DNA from: Gammaproteobacteria bacterium
GTDB taxonomy: Bacteria; Pseudomonadota; Gammaproteobacteria; Pseudomonadales; Pseudomonadaceae
NCBI GenBank assembly: GCA_903970465.1
Contig: CAJCIO010000106.1
Span: 1-60,097, forward strand
Length of the DNA: 60,097 nt
Direction: 5' to 3'
Shown: positions 56,537 through 60,097 of the stretch, piece after piece
How the letters are laid out: each line of letters begins with the position of its first letter
Position numbering within the stretch: the first letter of the stretch is position 1
Translations under genes and position numbers: made by a program
Notes under the pieces: generated by a model
Databases searched by the model: none
Told to the model about the DNA's origin: nothing
Seen by the model: the letters and a program-made list of their open reading frames with translations, nothing else

Positions 56537-57640
56537 TTGGCGGCGACACCCCCGAAGAAACCCTGGTTCAAATGGTCGCGACAGGTCACTGCAGGCGCAA
56601 CGCGGCCTTTGCCCGCTGCAGGTCAGCAGCTGATCGAGCATTTTCACGGCAAGGCCCGCGACCTGGGTTACACCTTGAGCCAGGGCCAGCAGCAGGTCAT
56701 CACCAGCATGGCCGAACGGGTCGAGCCGTTGCTGGGCGAGGCAGAGGCGCCCCGCTCGCTGTACCTGTACGGCGCGGTGGGGCGCGGGAAAAGCTGGCTG
56801 CTCGATGGTTTTTTCGAGGGCGTGTCCCTGAGTCGTAAACGACGTGTACATTTCCACGATTTTTTCGTCCGCCTGCACCAAGGCATGTTCGCCCACCGTG
56901 GCAGCGCTGACGCCTTGCAAACCACGCTGGATGAACTGCTCGCCGATTGCCGCCTGCTGTGCTTCGACGAATTCCATGTGCATGACATCGGCGATGCGAT
57001 GCTGATCACGCGCCTGTTCAAGGCCCTGTTCGAGCGTGGAGTCTGTCTGCTGGTGACCTCCAACTACCCACCGGCAGGGCTGTTGCCCAATCCGCTGTAT
57101 CACGAGCGTTTTCTGCCCGTGATTCGGCTGATTCACGAGCGCATGGAAGTCCTGGAGGTGGGCGGCAATCAGGACTACCGCAGCGTGCCCGAATCCGGCG
57201 CCAACCAGCAGTTCGCCCAAGGTCGCTACGTGCACCCCGGCGACCTGCAACAGCGCGTGGCCTTGAAGCTGCCCATCAATCCGGCGCCGTTTGCGCTGGC
57301 GGTCGGTACCCGACAACTACGCGCCCGGATGAACATTGACCGCCATATCGGGTTCGACTTCACGGACCTGTGTGAGCAGCCGACCGCTGTGATGGATTAT
57401 CTGGAACTGTGCCGACATTTCGATCAATGGACCGTCGACAATCTGCCCCTGCTCGATGACTGTCCGATCGCGGTGCAGCAACGCTTCATCAATCTGGTCG
57501 ACGTGCTTTACGATCAGGACAAACACCTTACCCTCATCAGTCGGTGGCCGCTGGATCAGGCATTGAATGCCAAGGCCATCGACCTGATGCGCACGCGCAG
57601 TCGCCTTGGGCAATTGCGTACTATCGACAGCCCGACCTGA
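56537..57640 (+). CDS. zapE: Cell division protein ZapE (AFG1-like ATPase)
   Basis: A 367-residue AAA+-type ATPase with Walker A GAVGRGKS (79-86) and Walker B LLCFDEFHV (about 139-147), then TSNYPPAGLL (sensor 1). ZapE interacts with the Z-ring in E. coli and is the bacterial relative of mitochondrial AFG1/LACE1. It starts at TTG 56537 with GAGGA 7 nt upstream. It is followed after 24 nt by the LRR kinase gene. Confidence 0.94.
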   Translation: MAATPPKKPWFKWSRQVTAGATRPLPAAGQQLIEHFHGKARDLGYTLSQGQQQVITSMAERVEPLLGEAEAPRSLYLYGAVGRGKSWLLDGFFEGVSLSRKRRVHFHDFFVRLHQGMFAHRGSADALQTTLDELLADCRLLCFDEFHVHDIGDAMLITRLFKALFERGVCLLVTSNYPPAGLLPNPLYHERFLPVIRLIHERMEVLEVGGNQDYRSVPESGANQQFAQGRYVHPGDLQQRVALKLPINPAPFALAVGTRQLRARMNIDRHIGFDFTDLCEQPTAVMDYLELCRHFDQWTVDNLPLLDDCPIAVQQRFINLVDVLYDQDKHLTLISRWPLDQALNAKAIDLMRTRSRLGQLRTIDSPT

Positions 57641-57664
57641 CTTCTTTTTCCAGGAACCCTACCG

Positions 57665-58951
57665 TTGACGGACACCCTCGCACGCCTTGAAGCCGGCCAA
57701 CTGACCGGCCTGACCCGACTGGACCTGTCCTGTGGGTTACGCGAATTCCCCCAGGCCATTTTCGATCTGGCCGATACCCTGGAGGTGCTCAACCTAAGCG
57801 GTAACGCCCTGACCAGCCTGCCCGAGGACCTTCATCGCCTGCACAAGCTGCAGGTGCTGTTCTGCTCGGATAACCAGTTCACCGAGCTGCCCACCTGCAT
57901 CGGGCGCTGTATCTCGCTGCGCATGGTCGGGTTCAAGGCCAACCGTATCGTCAGCGTACCGGCGCAAGCCCTGCCGCCGCATCTGCGCTGGTTGATCCTG
58001 ACCGATAACTGCATCGAGCAATTACCCGACGAATTGGGCGATTGCACCGAGATGCAAAAACTCATGCTGGCCGGCAATCGCCTGACCGTGCTGCCAGATC
58101 TGTCGCGCCTCGAACGCCTGGAGTTGCTGCGCATCTCCGCCAATCAATTGCCAAAACTGCCTGACTGGCTGATGACCCTGCCCAGTCTGGCGTGGTTGGC
58201 GTATGCCGGGAATCCGCTGCCCCAAGGCTTTGCCGCGCCCAGCGTAGAGCCGCCCACCCAAGCCATTGGCTGGACCCAATTGCACCTGCTCGAAGTGCTG
58301 GGCCAAGGCGCCTCGGGCATCATCCATCGGGCCCGGCGGACCGATGGCCATGAGGTGGCGGTCAAGCTGTACAAAGGTGAGGTAACCAGCGACGGTTCGC
58401 CGCTGGATGAAATGCGTGCGTGCCTGCACGCGGGTCTGCACGCCAATCTGATCCCCCTCGAAGGGCGGGTCTATGATCATCCGCAAGGCACCCAGGCCTT
58501 GGTGATGACCCTGATCGATAGCGCCTACCTGAACATGGCCGGCCCGCCCAGCCTCGTTTCTTGCAGCCGCGATGTGTATCCCGAAGGCTTCGCGCTCAGC
58601 ATCGAGGCGGTGCGCAAGATGACCGCGGCGATCGCCTCGGTGGGTGCGCATCTGCATGGACTGGGGATCGCCCACGGCGACCTGTACGCCCACAACCTGC
58701 TGTATCAGCCTGATGGCCGGTGCCTGCTGGGAGATTTTGGTGCCGCGACCTTCTATCCGCATGACGGACAGCCGATGGCTCAGGCGCTGGAACGCATTGA
58801 AGTCCGAGCCTTCGGTATTCTGCTGGGGGAATGGTTGGCGCATTGCGAGACGGCGGATGGGCGTTTGCAGGAGCTCCAGGCGCGATGCATCCAGGCGCAG
58901 GTCAGTGCCCGCCCCAGCTTTGCTGAAGTGGTGGCGGCGCTACCATTGTAG
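57665..58951 (+). CDS. Leucine-rich-repeat protein kinase
   Basis: A 428-residue protein. Residues about 15-190 form about seven leucine-rich repeats (LEVLNLSGNALTSLP, LQVLFCSDNQFTELP and so on). Residues 205-428 form a eukaryote-like kinase: GQGASG loop (213-218), VAVKLYK with K234, HGDLYAHNLL with D339 and N344, and DFG (357-359). The kinase lacks the Arg of HRD, a common feature of the non-RD class, but keeps all catalytic residues. The start is TTG with AGGAA upstream. It shares a transcript with zapE, and no signal or membrane segment is present. Confidence 0.93.
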   Translation: MTDTLARLEAGQLTGLTRLDLSCGLREFPQAIFDLADTLEVLNLSGNALTSLPEDLHRLHKLQVLFCSDNQFTELPTCIGRCISLRMVGFKANRIVSVPAQALPPHLRWLILTDNCIEQLPDELGDCTEMQKLMLAGNRLTVLPDLSRLERLELLRISANQLPKLPDWLMTLPSLAWLAYAGNPLPQGFAAPSVEPPTQAIGWTQLHLLEVLGQGASGIIHRARRTDGHEVAVKLYKGEVTSDGSPLDEMRACLHAGLHANLIPLEGRVYDHPQGTQALVMTLIDSAYLNMAGPPSLVSCSRDVYPEGFALSIEAVRKMTAAIASVGAHLHGLGIAHGDLYAHNLLYQPDGRCLLGDFGAATFYPHDGQPMAQALERIEVRAFGILLGEWLAHCETADGRLQELQARCIQAQVSARPSFAEVVAALPL

Positions 58952-59017
58952 CGAGGGGGCTTGCTGCCGAATGGTGCTGTGCTTGCCGGCCCCATCGAGG
59001 GCAAGTCCCCCCGCTAC
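58948..59017. repeat. REP-like inverted pair
   Basis: GTAGCGAGGGGGCTTGC (58948-58964) and GCAAGTCCCCCCGCTAC (59001-59017) are near-perfect inverted arms 36 nt apart. They lie between the convergent kinase and YebC genes and overlap the kinase stop codon. Confidence 0.8.
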
Positions 59018-59026
59018 ATTAGAGAG

Positions 59027-59731
59027 TCAACCCGCCAGGCCGACATAGACGTTCTGCACGTCATCGTGACCATCGATGGCGTCCAGGAACGCCTCGACTT
59101 CAGCCAGTTGAGTCTCATCGGTCAGGGTTACCGGGTTCTTGGCGATATAACCGATCTTCGCCGAGACAACAGTGAAACCCTGCTCCGGCAGGGCCTTCTG
59201 CACTGCATCGACGTCGGTAGTCTCGGTCAGGAACAGGCTTGCGCCATCTTCAGCGGGCTCGACATCCTGGGCACCGGCTTCAATGGCAGCTTCTTCGGGG
59301 TCCGCCTCAAGGCTGTCGGGCGTGGCTTCGATCATGCCGACATGGTCGAAATCCCAGGACACCGAACCTTCCGCGCCCAGCTGGCCCTTGCGAAACAGCA
59401 CGCGAATCTCGGCGACGGTGCGCTTGACGTTATCGGTCAGACACTCGACGATCAACGGCACCTGATGCGGCGCGAAGCCTTCGTACTTGACCAAGGTGTA
59501 CTGCACCGCATCGCCACCGATACCGGCGCCCTTTTTGATCGCACGCTCCAGGGTCTCCTTGGTCATCGAGGCCTTTTTGGCCTGCTCGATAACCAGACGC
59601 AGGCGCGAGTTGGTGTCTGGATCGGCTCCAGAACGTGCCGCGATCGAAATTTCCTTGGCCAGCTTGCCGAAAATCCGCCCTTTGGCGTTGGCTGCGGCTT
59701 CTCTATGTTTTGCTTTCCACTGTGCGCCCAT
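59027..59731 (-). CDS. YebC/PmpR-family protein (second paralogue type)
   Basis: A 234-residue protein beginning [28 protein letters not shown] instead of the MAGHSKWANIKHRK of canonical YebC. It has the three-domain YebC fold ([26 protein letters not shown]). YebC proteins were named as transcription regulators, while recent work ties them to rescuing ribosomes at difficult Pro-rich stretches. This paralogue lies away from the ruvC locus where YebC usually sits. The ATG at 59731 gives the family length. Confidence 0.92.
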   Translation of the reverse strand: MGAQWKAKHREAAANAKGRIFGKLAKEISIAARSGADPDTNSRLRLVIEQAKKASMTKETLERAIKKGAGIGGDAVQYTLVKYEGFAPHQVPLIVECLTDNVKRTVAEIRVLFRKGQLGAEGSVSWDFDHVGMIEATPDSLEADPEEAAIEAGAQDVEPAEDGASLFLTETTDVDAVQKALPEQGFTVVSAKIGYIAKNPVTLTDETQLAEVEAFLDAIDGHDDVQNVYVGLAG

Positions 59732-59981
59732 GACTGACTCTCTAGATTCCGATGCGCCGATACCGGTATCGATCGGCGCGTGGCGAGAGTTTACCCGCCG
59801 GCTCGGGTTCTTTACAGCCTTTGCAGGGACATTCCCGGGCCCGAAAGGCTGGCCCGTGGTATAAGTGGAGGCTGACACGCGGCGCACCTCTGATTATTTT
59901 TTCCGCCGCGCTAAACTCCCCTATAAAACAGTGGTCTATCGTGCAGATCAATACACGCTAGACACAGAGGTTGTGAATCAA

Positions 59982-60097
59982 ATGGCTGCAGTGCTCGTTG
60001 GACAATTTCATGCACGGGATGCGGAGGGCCGTATCTATTCGGTGCATGAGTTCAAGGAATCCGAAGTGGATGCCACCAGCAGCAGTGATGGGGTCAC
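59982..60097 (+). CDS. Hypothetical protein, truncated by the window edge
   Basis: The first 38 residues (MAAVLVGQFHARDAEGRIYS and more) of a soluble protein whose 3' end lies outside. GAGG is 11 nt upstream of this ATG; an in-frame GTG at 59973 is an alternative. I recall similar conserved Pseudomonas proteins of unknown function. Confidence 0.6.
   Translation, partial: MAAVLVGQFHARDAEGRIYSVHEFKESEVDATSSSDGV

Noticed and set aside
56465..57316. 283-residue minus-strand frame
   Set aside because: Antisense to zapE, whose Walker motifs prove the plus strand.

Overview
The window is chromosomal DNA of a Pseudomonas, most likely of the fluorescens/putida lineage. The evidence is the gene order thrS-infC-rpmI-rplT-pheS-pheT-ihfA-merR-tRNA-Pro, the many Pseudomonas-type small secreted proteins, two RNAs typical of the genus (a PrrF and a CrcZ-family RNA) and REP-like palindromes. 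I cannot fix the species. All assignments come from reading the sequence and recalling protein families; no search was run.

Layout. Positions 1-2130 look like the edge of a genomic island ending at the 3' end of tRNA-Pro(GGG). The only clear gene there encodes a membrane-anchored DUF4041/GIY-YIG nuclease of the type recently described as the anti-phage protein SNIPE. From 2130 to 9614 runs the conserved minus-strand translation cluster (thrS, infC with an ATT start, rpmI, rplT, pheS, pheT, ihfA and a MerR-like gene). Positions 9994-15140 hold small secreted proteins, a cold-shock protein, an SOS-controlled DUF1654 gene, a secreted nuclease, a flavin reductase and a SPOR lipoprotein. tRNA-Val(GAC) lies at 15.6 kb. 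Positions 15.8-25.7 kb are mixed housekeeping and accessory genes: an amine oxidase, a pseudo-cysteine-peptidase lipoprotein, TerC, NhaR, YceH, a shikimate-dehydrogenase-like enzyme, PBP7 and a GAF-GGDEF protein.

Positions 25.9-28.6 kb form a three-gene signalling operon (response regulator, sensor kinase and a second regulator with a degenerate receiver). Positions 28.6-33.7 kb are a branched-chain acyl-CoA oxidation operon under an AraC-type regulator. Positions 33.8-41.8 kb carry metabolic enzymes (hydrolase, hydroxyacid dehydrogenase, PQQ-type sugar dehydrogenase, DpkA) and small envelope proteins. Positions 41.8-47.3 kb encode tamA-tamB, followed by xthA.

The region from 49.6 to 53.4 kb is the richest in regulation. 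It holds a LysR regulator, then a sigma-54-driven CrcZ/X/Y-type RNA with A-rich Crc/Hfq motifs. Next are a LexA/PrtR-type repressor that has lost both catalytic residues and faces a perfect palindromic operator, and a DUF6124 gene. After these come a Fur-controlled PrrF RNA and a protein fusing a sigma region 4 to the N-terminal domain of FecR. The last part (53.4-60.1 kb) encodes a cytosolic carboxypeptidase, a cytochrome b561 plus catalase-like pair, zapE with a leucine-rich-repeat protein kinase, a YebC paralogue and a truncated gene at the right edge.
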